DNA of 54,383 bases from Streptacidiphilus neutrinimicus (GTDB lineage Bacteria > Actinomycetota > Actinomycetes > Streptomycetales > Streptomycetaceae). The stretch is taken from contig NZ_BBPO01000003.1 of NCBI RefSeq assembly GCF_000787815.1, positions 97,262 through 151,644 of the forward strand, given 5' to 3'. Each line of letters begins with the position of its first letter. Position 1 is the first letter of the stretch. Positions 1-8,191 of this stretch are shown here, one piece after another. The notes below the pieces were generated by a model. That model saw nothing but the letters and a program-made list of their open reading frames with translations. It did not search any database and had not been told where the DNA came from. A program made the position numbers and the translations under genes.

Positions 1-25
1 CCGCCCGGGGATTGGCCCCACCGAC

Positions 26-1072
26 ATGAGCAGCGTCAGCGTCGTCGTCCCCTGCTACAAGTACGGCCACTACCTGGAGGACTGCGTCCGCAGCGTGCTC
101 GACGAACAGCCGGGCGTCGACGTCCGGGTCCTGATCATCGACGACGCCTCCCCGGACGACTCCGCCGAGACCGCCCGCAAGCTCGCCGCGCAGGACGAGC
201 GCATCGAGGTGCGGGTGCACGAGCAGAACCGCGGGCACATCGCCACCTACAACGAGGGCCTGCTGGAGTGGGCCGACGGGGACTACTGCGCCCTGCTCTC
301 CGCCGACGACCGCCTGGTCCCCGGTGCGCTGAGCCGCGCGGCGGCCCTGCTGGACGCCCACCCCGAGGCCGGCTTCGCCTACGGGCGTCCCATCCACTTC
401 CAGCACGGCCTGCCCCTGCCGCGGGCCCGCACCGGCGTCGGCGGCCAGGTCGTCTACCCCGGCCACTGGTGGCTCGACCGGCGCTTTCGTGAGGGCACCG
501 GCTGCATCACCTCGCCGGAGGTGGTCGTGCGCACCTCGCTCCAGCGCGAGGTCGGCGGCTACGACCCGGAGCTGCCGCACGCCGGCGACATCGAGATGTG
601 GATGCGGCTCGCCGCGCACGCGGACGTCGGCTACGTGAGCGGCGCGGACCAGGCCTACTACCGCGTCCACGGCCAGAACATGTCCACCACCGACTTCGGC
701 GGCCAACTGGACGACCTGCGCCAGCGCCTGGTCGCCTACGACTCGGCCCTGGCCAAGTGCGCCGAGCGCCTGCCCGACGTGGAGCGTCTGCGCGAGACCG
801 TCCACCGCAGGCTGGCCCGCTACGCGCTGAGGCGCGCCTACCGCGCCTACGACCGCGGCCGCACGGACGTGGTCCCCGTCGACGAGCTGGTCGACTTCGC
901 CCGCGCCTGCACCCCCGCGGCGGACGCCCTCCCGGAGTTCCGCGCGCTGCGCCTGCGCCGCCGCGTCGGCCCCCGCGCCATGCCCTACCTGCAGCCCCTG
1001 GTCCTGTCCGCGCTCTACGAGCGCGGCCGCGAGTGGCTCTGGTGGCAGTCCTGGAAGCGCCGCGGCCTGTGA
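26..1072 (+). CDS. Family 2 glycosyltransferase
   Basis: This GT-A fold glycosyltransferase probably adds one sugar to a lipid-linked repeat unit at the inner face of the membrane. The protein (348 aa) opens with the GT2 strand VSVVVPCYKYGHYLEDC and the nucleotide-binding LIIDDASPDD. An acidic LLSADDRLVPGAL segment near residue 90 fits the DxD metal site, and a GxxDPELPHAGDIEMWMRL stretch near residue 178 fits the acceptor/catalytic region. The reading frame is open leftward to the window edge and no clear ribosome site precedes the ATG, so the start is uncertain. The ATGA could overlap the stop of a gene lying to the left. It converges with the Wzz-like gene to its right. Donor and acceptor cannot be read from the sequence. 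Confidence 0.88.
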   Translation: MSSVSVVVPCYKYGHYLEDCVRSVLDEQPGVDVRVLIIDDASPDDSAETARKLAAQDERIEVRVHEQNRGHIATYNEGLLEWADGDYCALLSADDRLVPGALSRAAALLDAHPEAGFAYGRPIHFQHGLPLPRARTGVGGQVVYPGHWWLDRRFREGTGCITSPEVVVRTSLQREVGGYDPELPHAGDIEMWMRLAAHADVGYVSGADQAYYRVHGQNMSTTDFGGQLDDLRQRLVAYDSALAKCAERLPDVERLRETVHRRLARYALRRAYRAYDRGRTDVVPVDELVDFARACTPAADALPEFRALRLRRRVGPRAMPYLQPLVLSALYERGREWLWWQSWKRRGL

Positions 1073-1135
1073 ACCGAACGCTGACATGTGAACGGGCGGC
1101 GAGAAGCGGGCGCGAGCTTTCGGCTGCGCCGGGAG

Positions 1136-1149
1136 CCCCGCGCGCGGGG
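1136..1149. terminator. GC palindrome between convergent genes
   Basis: CCCCGCGCGCGGGG is a 14-base perfect palindrome in the 149-base gap where the first glycosyltransferase and the Wzz-like gene converge. Its position suggests a bidirectional terminator. There is no T tract, as is usual in streptomycetes, so the call rests on symmetry and place only. Confidence 0.3.
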
Positions 1150-1221
1150 GCAGGGAGGCCCGGACGGTCCGCCGTGCGGGCGGGCGCTGTCAGGTGGCGT
1201 GCCGCGGCCGCCGGGAAGGCG

Positions 1222-1866
1222 TCAGGCCGGGGCGAGGGCGGTGCGGCGGCGGCGCCGGGCGCGGCCGAGGAGCCAGCGGTCGGTCCACAGGGCCGTCGTG
1301 ATGCCGCCGAAGGCGCCCAGCATGGCGACGCCCACCAGGCCGCGGCTCCTGGTGCCGCTCAGCAGCGCCGCGTTCGGCGGGACGAGCACCGAGACGGTCA
1401 TCCGGGCGGCGGAAGGAACGTGCTCGGTGTTCTGCAGGGCGACGACGTGCGTCGTGTAGACGTCGATGACGCGCTGTGCCACGGCGTCCGCCGTGTTCGG
1501 GTCGGGCTGGTCGGCGGTGATCTGCAGCGAGGGGATCAGGTACTGCGGCGTGGCGTTGGTACCGCTGTTGCGCGGCGCCAGCGTGTAGACGCCGTGCACG
1601 CCCGCGGCTGCGAGCTCGGCCTGACCGGACGGCGTGCCGAGCTGCTGGACGACATCGTAGGAGACCGTCGCCAGCGTCGGCTGGAGATTGGCGAGCTGGT
1701 TGGGCTGGTTGCCGGTGACCGGCGGCTTCAGCACGACCACCGCCGAGGCGCGGTAGAGCTGGGTGGGCTTGAGCACGTGGTACGCGCCCGCCGCGGTCAG
1801 CAGCAGGGCGAGCAGCAGCACGTACCAGCGTCGGAGCAGGGCGCCGACGAACGCTTCGGGCGACAC
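1222..1866 (-). CDS. Wzz-like polysaccharide chain-length protein
   Basis: This is a membrane protein of the Wzz/YveK chain-length type (214 aa). It has a cytoplasmic start with LLRRWYVLLLALLLTAAGAY as first membrane segment, an extracytoplasmic domain, a proline-containing VLVPPNAALL stretch, then a second membrane segment (VGVAMLGAFGGITTALW) and a basic tail. There is no Walker kinase domain. The GTG at 1866 is chosen because GGAAGGA stands six bases ahead; an in-frame GTG at 1902 lacks a ribosome site. It is divergent from the Wzz-Wzy fusion gene 98 bases away, and the two probably share a control region. Chain-length control of the same polymer is inferred from family and neighbours. Confidence 0.8.
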   Translation of the reverse strand: MSPEAFVGALLRRWYVLLLALLLTAAGAYHVLKPTQLYRASAVVVLKPPVTGNQPNQLANLQPTLATVSYDVVQQLGTPSGQAELAAAGVHGVYTLAPRNSGTNATPQYLIPSLQITADQPDPNTADAVAQRVIDVYTTHVVALQNTEHVPSAARMTVSVLVPPNAALLSGTRSRGLVGVAMLGAFGGITTALWTDRWLLGRARRRRRTALAPA

Positions 1867-1964
1867 GGGCTGTCCTTCCGTCAGGATCGATACTGCCAGC
1901 ACTACTTGACCCCACGCCAGGAGATCGATGAGTCTGATCCGGACTTCCGGGGGGAGGAGCGACG

Positions 1965-3989
1965 GTGAGCCTGGCCGATATCCTGGCGACCCTGCGTCGG
2001 CGTTGGTACCTGGTGGTGCCGATCTGCGTGGTCAGTCTGCTGGCGGGGGGCTATCTGTACCGGACGGTTCCGGTCAGCTACGAGTCCGAGAGCTCCATCA
2101 GCCTGCTGGACTCCACGGATGTGGCCAAGCTGGCGCCGACCTTCGGCAATCCCATCTCCAACGCCGGCGGGTCGCTCATCGTCACCGCCGACGTGCTGAT
2201 CCGCACCCTCCAGTCCGCCGACGCGGCCCGTTCGCTGCAGGACCTGGGCGTCACCGACACCTACAAGGTGGGCTTCGCCGTCGACGCCCCCGGGCCGCTC
2301 CTCACGCTGAGCGTGACCGGGGTCGGCAGGACCCGGGTGCTGGACGAGACCACCACGCTGACCCGCTTCGCCGGGCAGCAGCTGCACGCGCTCCAGCTCC
2401 AGGCCGACGTGCCCACGGCGTTCCAGGTGCAGTCCACCCCCGTCGTTCTGCCGCAGCAGCCGGTGTCGCAGCTCAAGACCAAGATGCAGGACGTCGCCGG
2501 AACCGTCATCATCGGGTTCACCAGCGCGTTCCTGCTCTGCTTCGTGGTCGACGCCGTCTCCCGGGCCCGTCGCGCACGCCGCGGCGAGACGCGGGCCCCC
2601 GTGCCCGTGACACGCCGCCGCGGCCTGCTGCACCGTCCGCTGGACGCGACCGCCGTGCTGACGGTCTACCTGTACCTGGCCCTGTTCATCCCCTCCAACC
2701 TGGCCGTGCCCGCGCTCGGCGGGGTGGGCACGCCCGCGAACGTCTTCGCGCTGCTCGGCCTGCTCTGGTTCCTGGCCTCGTGGCTCGGCGGCCGGATCAC
2801 CGCGCCCGCCGGCACCCGCTCGGCGCGGCTGGCGATGTGCGTGCTCGCGGCCGCCGTGCTGCTCAGCTACATCGCCGACGCCGCCCGGGACAGCTCGCAC
2901 GAGGAGCAACTCGGCGCCGACCGGGGCGTGATCGGCCTGCTGGTCTGGGTCGGCCTGGTCGTGCTCACCACGGCCGGGATCCAGGACCGCGGCCGACTGG
3001 ACGTGCTGATGCGCCGTCTGGTCGTGCTCGGCGCCGTCGTGGCGGCTCTCGGCTACTACGACTTCTTCTCCGGGACCAACATCGCCGACTCGATCCAGAT
3101 CCCCGGCCTGCACGCGAGCGTCACCGGCATCGAGGCGATGAACCGCGGCGACTTCGTCCGGCCGCGCTCCACGACGGCGCAGCCGCTGGAGTTCGGCGGG
3201 ATGCTGGCGATCCTGCTGCCCTTCGCGATCCACCAGGCCCTCGACCCGGTGCGGCGCGGGCAGCGGCTGTGGCGTCGTTGGGCGCCCGTCGCGCTCATGG
3301 CGGGCGCGCTGCCGCTGACCGTCTCACGCACCTCCATCATCGGCGCGGCGCTGATCGCGCTGGTGATGCTGCCGCGGTGGAAGCCGCAGCGGCGCTGGAC
3401 CTCGATCGCGGTGATCGGCGTCGGCGTGGCCGGCCTCAAGGTGATGATCCCCGGCCTGATCGGGACCATCGTCAACCTCTTCTCCAGCTTCCTGTCCAAC
3501 TCCGACAGCAGCACCCAGGCCCGGACGGTGAAGTACGCCGAGATCGTCCCCTACCTGGAGCAACGCCCGCTGTTCGGGCGCGGGTTCGGCACCTTCACGC
3601 CGGATCTGTATTTCTACACCGACAACCAGTACATGCTGATCCTGGCCGAGATGGGCGGGCTGGGCCTGATCGCGCTGTTCGTTCTCTGCTTCACCGGGAT
3701 GCACCACGGCGGCGCGATCCGCCGGCTCACGCGCCGCGAGTCGGACCGGGAGCTCGGGCAGGCCTTCTTCGCGTCCTCGGTCGTGACGCTGGTGATCAGC
3801 GCGACCTTCGACTCGCTGAGCTTCCCCATGTTCGCGGGCGTCTTCTTCCTGCTGCTCGGCGCGGGCGGCCGCTACGCCGCCTTCGTCCGTGCCGAGGCCG
3901 CGTCCCGCGACTCCTCGGTTCCCGACCCCGACCCCGAGGTCACCGTCCCGCCGGCGGCCTCGGCCGCACCCGTTCTCGTGGAGGCCTGA
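1965..3989 (+). CDS. Wzz-Wzy fusion: chain-length domain plus O-antigen polymerase-like domain
   Basis: A 674-residue membrane protein joining two functions that are usually separate. Residues 1-195 form a Wzz-like module: LRRRWYLVVPICVVSLLAGG as first membrane helix, a periplasm-type domain, the proline motif LPQQPVSQLKTK, and a second helix near 175-195. After a basic linker, residues ~220-640 hold about ten hydrophobic segments with the large outside loop and the ERPLFGRGFGTF-like segment (here EQRPLFGRGFGTF) typical of Wzy/WaaL O-antigen polymerase/ligase families. The tail is Pro/Glu rich. The GTG is preceded by GGGGAGGAG. The stop overlaps the next start (TGATG), so it is coupled to the following glycosyltransferase. 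It likely polymerises lipid-linked repeat units with built-in length control. Confidence 0.85.
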   Translation: MSLADILATLRRRWYLVVPICVVSLLAGGYLYRTVPVSYESESSISLLDSTDVAKLAPTFGNPISNAGGSLIVTADVLIRTLQSADAARSLQDLGVTDTYKVGFAVDAPGPLLTLSVTGVGRTRVLDETTTLTRFAGQQLHALQLQADVPTAFQVQSTPVVLPQQPVSQLKTKMQDVAGTVIIGFTSAFLLCFVVDAVSRARRARRGETRAPVPVTRRRGLLHRPLDATAVLTVYLYLALFIPSNLAVPALGGVGTPANVFALLGLLWFLASWLGGRITAPAGTRSARLAMCVLAAAVLLSYIADAARDSSHEEQLGADRGVIGLLVWVGLVVLTTAGIQDRGRLDVLMRRLVVLGAVVAALGYYDFFSGTNIADSIQIPGLHASVTGIEAMNRGDFVRPRSTTAQPLEFGGMLAILLPFAIHQALDPVRRGQRLWRRWAPVALMAGALPLTVSRTSIIGAALIALVMLPRWKPQRRWTSIAVIGVGVAGLKVMIPGLIGTIVNLFSSFLSNSDSSTQARTVKYAEIVPYLEQRPLFGRGFGTFTPDLYFYTDNQYMLILAEMGGLGLIALFVLCFTGMHHGGAIRRLTRRESDRELGQAFFASSVVTLVISATFDSLSFPMFAGVFFLLLGAGGRYAAFVRAEAASRDSSVPDPDPEVTVPPAASAAPVLVEA

Positions 3990-4930
3990 TGACCCCGACC
4001 ACCGCACCGCCTGTGGCCGTGGTGGCCGTCACCTGGAACAGCCAGGCGGTGCTGCCCGGCTTCCTCGCCACGCTGCCGCAGGCCATGGCCGGCACCGAGT
4101 GGCGCCTGGTGGTCGCGGACAACGACTCCGCCGACGACACCGTGGCCGTGCTCAAGGAGCAGGCCCCCGAGGCCACCGTCGTGCAGACCGGCCGCAACGC
4201 CGGCTACGCCGCCGGGATCAACGCCGCGCTGGCCGCGGCGGCGCAGTGGCCCGGCGGCCACGGCCCCGTCCTCGTCTGCAACCCCGACATCCGGATGGAG
4301 CCCGGCTGCGCCCGGATCCTCATGGACGCGCTGGACGCGCCGCTGCCCGACGGCTCCAGAGTCGGCATCGCGGTGCCGCGGCTGGTCGACGAGGACGGCA
4401 CGGTCGCGTACTCGCTGCGGCGCGAGTCCAGCGTCACCCGGGCGCTGGGCGAGGCCCTGATCGGCAACCGCCGGGCCGGGCGCTTCCCGCGGTGGAGCGA
4501 GCTGGTCACCGATCCGGCCGCGTACGCGGCCCCCACCCGCGCCGACTGGGCGACGGGCGCGCTTCTCGCGCTCTCGCGCGCGTGCGTGGACGCCTGCGGG
4601 TCCTGGGACGAGTCCTTCTTCCTCTACTCGGAGGAGACGGAGTACTGCCTGCGCGCCGGCGACCTGGGCTTCGCGACCCGCCTCGTCCCCGAGGCGGTCG
4701 CCTCCCACCTGGGCGGCGACTCCAAGGTCTCGCCCCGCCTGTGGACCCTGCTCACCCTCAACCGCGTGCGCCTCTTCCGCCGCCGCAACAACGCCGCCGC
4801 GTCGGCGGCGTTCCACGCGGCGGTCCTCCTGCGCGAACTCTCCCGCGCCGCCCTCGCCCGCCCCCAGAGCCGCATGGCCGCGCGCGCCCTCCTCTCCCCG
4901 GCCAAGCTCCGCGAGACACCCGGGCCGTGA
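3989..4930 (+). CDS. Family 2 glycosyltransferase, rhamnosyltransferase-like
   Basis: A 313-residue GT2 protein resembling WbbL-type rhamnosyltransferases. VAVVAVTWNSQAVLPGFL opens the fold, VVADNDSADDT binds nucleotide, and VCNPDIRMEPG carries the metal-binding acidic residues. The segment WATGALLALSRACVDACG followed by WDESFFLYSEETEYCLRA contains the conserved ED-type catalytic region. The ATG overlaps the stop of the Wzz-Wzy fusion gene, so the two are translationally coupled and the transferase probably builds the unit that the polymerase uses. The sugar donor is not determined. It ends just before a strong hairpin that separates it from the convergent methyltransferase gene. Confidence 0.87.
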   Translation: MTPTTAPPVAVVAVTWNSQAVLPGFLATLPQAMAGTEWRLVVADNDSADDTVAVLKEQAPEATVVQTGRNAGYAAGINAALAAAAQWPGGHGPVLVCNPDIRMEPGCARILMDALDAPLPDGSRVGIAVPRLVDEDGTVAYSLRRESSVTRALGEALIGNRRAGRFPRWSELVTDPAAYAAPTRADWATGALLALSRACVDACGSWDESFFLYSEETEYCLRAGDLGFATRLVPEAVASHLGGDSKVSPRLWTLLTLNRVRLFRRRNNAAASAAFHAAVLLRELSRAALARPQSRMAARALLSPAKLRETPGP

Positions 4931-4938
4931 GCGGCGAA

Positions 4939-4958
4939 GGGCGCGCGACAGCGCGCCC
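4939..4958. terminator. Bidirectional hairpin between convergent genes
   Basis: GGGCGCGC, a GACA loop and GCGCGCCC make a perfect 8-bp stem. It lies between the stops of the + strand glycosyltransferase (4930) and the - strand methyltransferase (4976), where a shared terminator is expected. Confidence 0.6.
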
Positions 4959-4975
4959 CTCCTGCGTGCCGTGCG

Positions 4976-5965
4976 TCAGCGCGGCTTGCGGCAGACCATC
5001 GCGGTGAAGTCGTGGCCGAGTTCGGGCAGGGCCTTGTCCTCGAAGGCGAAGCAGAGTTCCAGCAGGTCCTCCGTCTCGGGGTCTTCGGTGAGGAAGTTGT
5101 GCGCGATGCCCGAGAGGGCGATGTGCAGGACCGTGCCGCCGTAAGGGCGCTCCTCGACCACGTCGAAGACGCGACGCAGGCCCGGCAGGAGGGCGGCGGC
5201 GTCGACCGCCTCGGAGGGGTCGTCGAGGACCATCGACATGCGGCTCGGGCGGATCACCCGGTGCTTGGTGCGGCCGTCGGCGAGGCGCCTGCGCGCGGCC
5301 GGGAGCTGCGCCAGCAGCTCGTTCGCGGCGGCGAGCTGGGCGTCCGTCCACTGGAAGCGGGTCGGGCCCACGAACTCGTCGACCACCAGCAGGCCGTCGG
5401 GGTGCAGGAGTTCGGCCAGGCGCGGCAGGGTCGCGTCCAGCTCGGAGAAGTGGTGCAGCGACTGGAGACCCAGCAGGACGTCGAAGCGCTCGCCCTGGCG
5501 GGTCATCTCCTGGACGTCGGCGACGCGGAAGCGCAACACCTCCGCGAGGTCCGCCTCGGCCGCGGCCGCGGTGGCGAACTCGATGCGCTGCGGCGCGACG
5601 TCCACGCCCTCCAGCCGGGCGAACGCCCCGGTGCGTGCCCACAGGATCTCGTTGCCGCCGGTGCCGCAGCCGAGGGAGAGGCCGTGCAGACCCGTGCGTG
5701 GGGCGAAGTGCGGCGCGAAGTGCGAACGGGCCACATACTGCGGGAAGGTGAGGTCCGCGTCGCCGGTCATCAGGTGGTTCCAGCGCCGGATCACGGCGGG
5801 TATCGCCCACCACTCCGTCATCGACGGCTCGACCTCGGACCAGTGCTCCACCACCCGGCGGCTGCCGCGTACCTTCAGTTTCGCCAGCACCGGGTCGAGG
5901 TCGAGCCGGCGCACCTTGCGCAGCAGCCGGTCGGCGTCGTGGCGGTTGACCAGGTTGTTCAGCAT
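4976..5965 (-). CDS. SAM-dependent class I methyltransferase
   Basis: A 329-residue protein with a class I SAM-binding core: LHGLSLGCGTGGNEILWA near residues 108-125 is motif I, GVDVAPQRIEFA is motif II, and FDVLLGLQSLHHFSEL plus LLHPDGLLVVDEFVG are the later strands. Small-molecule or sugar methylation is the usual role for this arrangement in glycan loci, for example capping or decorating the repeat unit. The ATG at 5965 overlaps the stop of the upstream glycosyltransferase gene by a few bases, so the two are coupled. The N-terminal 100 residues do not match a domain I can name. The substrate is unknown. Confidence 0.85.
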   Translation of the reverse strand: MLNNLVNRHDADRLLRKVRRLDLDPVLAKLKVRGSRRVVEHWSEVEPSMTEWWAIPAVIRRWNHLMTGDADLTFPQYVARSHFAPHFAPRTGLHGLSLGCGTGGNEILWARTGAFARLEGVDVAPQRIEFATAAAAEADLAEVLRFRVADVQEMTRQGERFDVLLGLQSLHHFSELDATLPRLAELLHPDGLLVVDEFVGPTRFQWTDAQLAAANELLAQLPAARRRLADGRTKHRVIRPSRMSMVLDDPSEAVDAAALLPGLRRVFDVVEERPYGGTVLHIALSGIAHNFLTEDPETEDLLELCFAFEDKALPELGHDFTAMVCRKPR

Positions 5966-6771
5966 GCGTCCCTCCAGTCGGAGAAGAAACTCGCGGGGTT
6001 GACCAGGTAGCGCACGGTCGCCTCGGGGACGTGCCGGACGCGGTGACGGCGGCCGTAGCGGCGGATCAGTTCCCAGTCCTCGCGCGGCAGCACCTCGGGA
6101 CGCCGCCGCAGGCGGCTGAAGTGCAGCGCCGGGGTGCGGCGGGCGACGAACGCGTTGGTGTCCAGGAACGCCTCGTAGGCGGCCCGTCGCCGGTCGAACG
6201 GCACGGACAGCACGTCGTGGTCCCGGCCGTCCGGCAGCACCCGGCGCAGGGCGGTGTAGACGCCGTCGACGGCGGGGGAGCCGTCGCGGCCGGTGAGGGC
6301 GGCCAGCGCCCGGCTCAGGTGGTCGGGCTCCCAGAGGTTGTCGTCGTCCAGGAACGCCACGTAGCGCGAACGGGTCAGCCGCACCCCGACGTTGCGCACG
6401 ATCCCGGCCACGCCGATGTTGCGCGCCAGCGAGACGGCGAACAGGCGGGGGTCGTCGGGAAGTTCGGGCAGCCCCGCGCCGTCGTCGACGACCATGACGA
6501 CCTGGTCGGAGACGCTCTGCGCGAGCGCGGAGGCGACGGCGGCGCGCAGCTGCTCGGGGCGCCGATGCGTGGCGATCACCGTGGCGACCCGCCCCTCCGG
6601 GAGCCTGCGCAGCTGGGCGGACAGGCGGCGCACCTCGGCGTCCTCGAAGCGGCGCAGCGGGATCGACCCGGGGGCGAGGAGCAGCTTGTTGCGCCATTCG
6701 AACAGCACCATCCAGCCGAAGGTCCGCTTCAGCGGCTCCCACAGCAGTCGGCGCGCGGTCGGGTGGGGCAC
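5959..6771 (-). CDS. Family 2 glycosyltransferase
   Basis: A 270-residue GT2 protein. After a 55-residue basic start it has VATVIATHRRPEQLRAAV, the nucleotide loop VVDDGAGLPEL and the metal site FLDDDNLWEPDHLSRAL with three aspartates in a row. EVLPREDWELIRRYGRRHR is the likely catalytic-base region. The GTG start has GGAAGGA eight bases ahead. The stop overlaps the methyltransferase start, which suggests that the sugar it adds may be methylated. Directly upstream lies a sevenfold 7-bp tandem repeat. Donor and acceptor are not determined. Confidence 0.85.
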   Translation of the reverse strand: MPHPTARRLLWEPLKRTFGWMVLFEWRNKLLLAPGSIPLRRFEDAEVRRLSAQLRRLPEGRVATVIATHRRPEQLRAAVASALAQSVSDQVVMVVDDGAGLPELPDDPRLFAVSLARNIGVAGIVRNVGVRLTRSRYVAFLDDDNLWEPDHLSRALAALTGRDGSPAVDGVYTALRRVLPDGRDHDVLSVPFDRRRAAYEAFLDTNAFVARRTPALHFSRLRRRPEVLPREDWELIRRYGRRHRVRHVPEATVRYLVNPASFFSDWRDAC

Positions 6772-6787
6772 GTGGGGTCCTTCCGTC

Positions 6788-6836
6788 GGTGCGAGGTGCG
6801 AGGTGCGAGGTGCGAGGTGCGAGGTGCGAGGTGCGA
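6788..6836. repeat. Seven tandem copies of GGTGCGA
   Basis: Seven exact copies of the 7-base unit GGTGCGA occupy the leader of the glycosyltransferase gene starting at 6771. They are followed by looser TACGGGGAC-like copies up to about 6870. The array begins 17 bases upstream of the start codon, just behind the ribosome site, and lies outside coding sequence, so copy-number change would alter the leader but not a reading frame. Confidence 0.9.
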
Positions 6837-6877
6837 GATACGGGGACAGGGGTACGGGGACGGGGTACGGGGAGCGG

Positions 6878-8065
6878 TCAGGACGAGGGCGGCGGCACGA
6901 GGGCGCCGTCGGAGAGGCGGTTGCCGGTCCACTGGTTGCCGGAGCCCTCGCTGTTCCACGCGGTCGCGGTCCCGTACGCGCCGCAGGCGGGGTGGTACTG
7001 AGTGGAGAAGAGGTTGTCGGTGACCGTGATGCCGGTGGCCCCCGTGCCGCCGCCGTAGAGCGCGTAGGCGCCGCCGGCCATCCAGTTGTGGTCGACGACG
7101 GTGTTGTGGACGGTGGCCGAGTCCGCGTAGAGGCCGATGCTGGCCGACGCGCCCTGGGTGATGCCCACGGGATTCAGCAGCGTGTTGTTGCGGATCACCA
7201 GCGCGCCGTCGCCGCCGCCGTCGCTGATGACCGCGTCCGCGTGCTGCCACTCGCCGCCGGCGTTCACGAAGGGCCGGATGTCGTGCACGTAGTTGTCGTG
7301 CAGGTAGCCCTGGCCCATCGACAGCGCGTTGCCGAAGACGGAGATGTCGCTCCAGCCGACCTCGACGGAGCTGGTGCCCATGTTGGACACGGCGTAGTCC
7401 TCCCCGCCGTTGTCCGGCCCCTTGCCGGGGACGCCGGTGATGGTGGAGTGCAGCACGCGCAGACCGTGGTGCCCGGGGCGGAGGTTGACGCCCCACCAGT
7501 TGCTGGACGTGATCCGGCTGTCGATGACGGTCACGTCGTCCGCGTACACGTCGAGGGAGCCGGTGATGTCCCAGCCCCGGATGACGGTGCCGTTGGTGGT
7601 GATGTCGGTGGTCGCGCCCGGGAGGTGATGCGGTGTCAGCGCGATGCGCGCCCCGGTGCTCGACGCGTCGGGGAAACCGCAGGCGGAGGGCGAGGCGCAG
7701 CCGTCCGCCGGAAGCGCGCCGCCCTGCGGTCCGGCGGCCGCCGTGCCGGGGGCCGATCCACTCGGCTTCGGTGAGCCGGAAGCTGAGGTGGAGGCGGAGG
7801 CGGACGCCCCTGGGCTGCCCGGGGAGGCTGCCGGCGAGGCGCTGCCGCCGGGTAAGGAGTCGCCGCCTCCGGTCCGGCAGTGGGCGGCTCCGCCCGTCGG
7901 CGTGGCGGCGGGGGAGCAGTCCGCGGCGTTCCGCCCGGCCGTGCTCGAACAGGCGGCGTCGACGGCGAGCACGAGCAACCCGACGACCACGCCGATCAGT
8001 AGCACCCGGCGAAGCCGCGGGCCGGGCCGGGCCGGTCTGCCGGGAGGGGTGGGCACCAGGGACAT
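6878..8065 (-). CDS. Exported right-handed beta-helix protein
   Basis: A 395-residue protein anchored or exported by an N-terminal hydrophobic segment (RVLLIGVVVGLLVLAVDAAC, about residues 20-40). A Ser/Pro/Ala/Gly-rich linker runs to about residue 140. The C-terminal ~250 residues repeat short strands ending in Asn or Asp (for example VIRGWDITGSLDVYADDVTVIDSRI and LVIRNNTLLNP), typical of right-handed parallel beta-helix proteins such as pectate lyases. The ATG has GAGGAG ahead. Inside a polysaccharide locus it may cleave, epimerise or bind the surface polymer. No catalytic residues can be assigned with confidence, so the enzyme activity is open. Confidence 0.8.
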   Translation of the reverse strand: MSLVPTPPGRPARPGPRLRRVLLIGVVVGLLVLAVDAACSSTAGRNAADCSPAATPTGGAAHCRTGGGDSLPGGSASPAASPGSPGASASASTSASGSPKPSGSAPGTAAAGPQGGALPADGCASPSACGFPDASSTGARIALTPHHLPGATTDITTNGTVIRGWDITGSLDVYADDVTVIDSRITSSNWWGVNLRPGHHGLRVLHSTITGVPGKGPDNGGEDYAVSNMGTSSVEVGWSDISVFGNALSMGQGYLHDNYVHDIRPFVNAGGEWQHADAVISDGGGDGALVIRNNTLLNPVGITQGASASIGLYADSATVHNTVVDHNWMAGGAYALYGGGTGATGITVTDNLFSTQYHPACGAYGTATAWNSEGSGNQWTGNRLSDGALVPPPSS

Positions 8066-8087
8066 CGGGATCTCCTCGCTTCGGAGC

Positions 8088-8125
8088 GAGCGGGCTGGGG
8101 ATGAGCGGGCTGAATTGAGCGGGCT
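8088..8125. repeat. Three spaced copies of GAGCGGGCT
   Basis: GAGCGGGCT occurs at 8088, 8103 and 8117, a 14-15 base period, in the 126-base gap between the flippase and beta-helix genes. A second short array, CGGGTGT twice plus a degenerate copy, follows at about 8136. Both lie in the leader of the beta-helix gene. Confidence 0.7.
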
Positions 8126-8191
8126 CCGGCTCGACCGGGTGTCGGGTGTCGGGCTGTCAGGTGTCGTGCGGGCGCGGCGTTCCCGCCACGA

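Noticed and set aside
1928-3988. Very long + strand open frame continuous with the second glycosyltransferase
   Set aside because: Its first ~690 codons give an Arg/Pro-rich product out of frame with the clear Wzz-Wzy protein; only the part from 3989 is a real gene.
6788-6870. Attachment site or insertion-sequence end
   Set aside because: No integrase, transposase, flanking duplication or tRNA fragment is seen.
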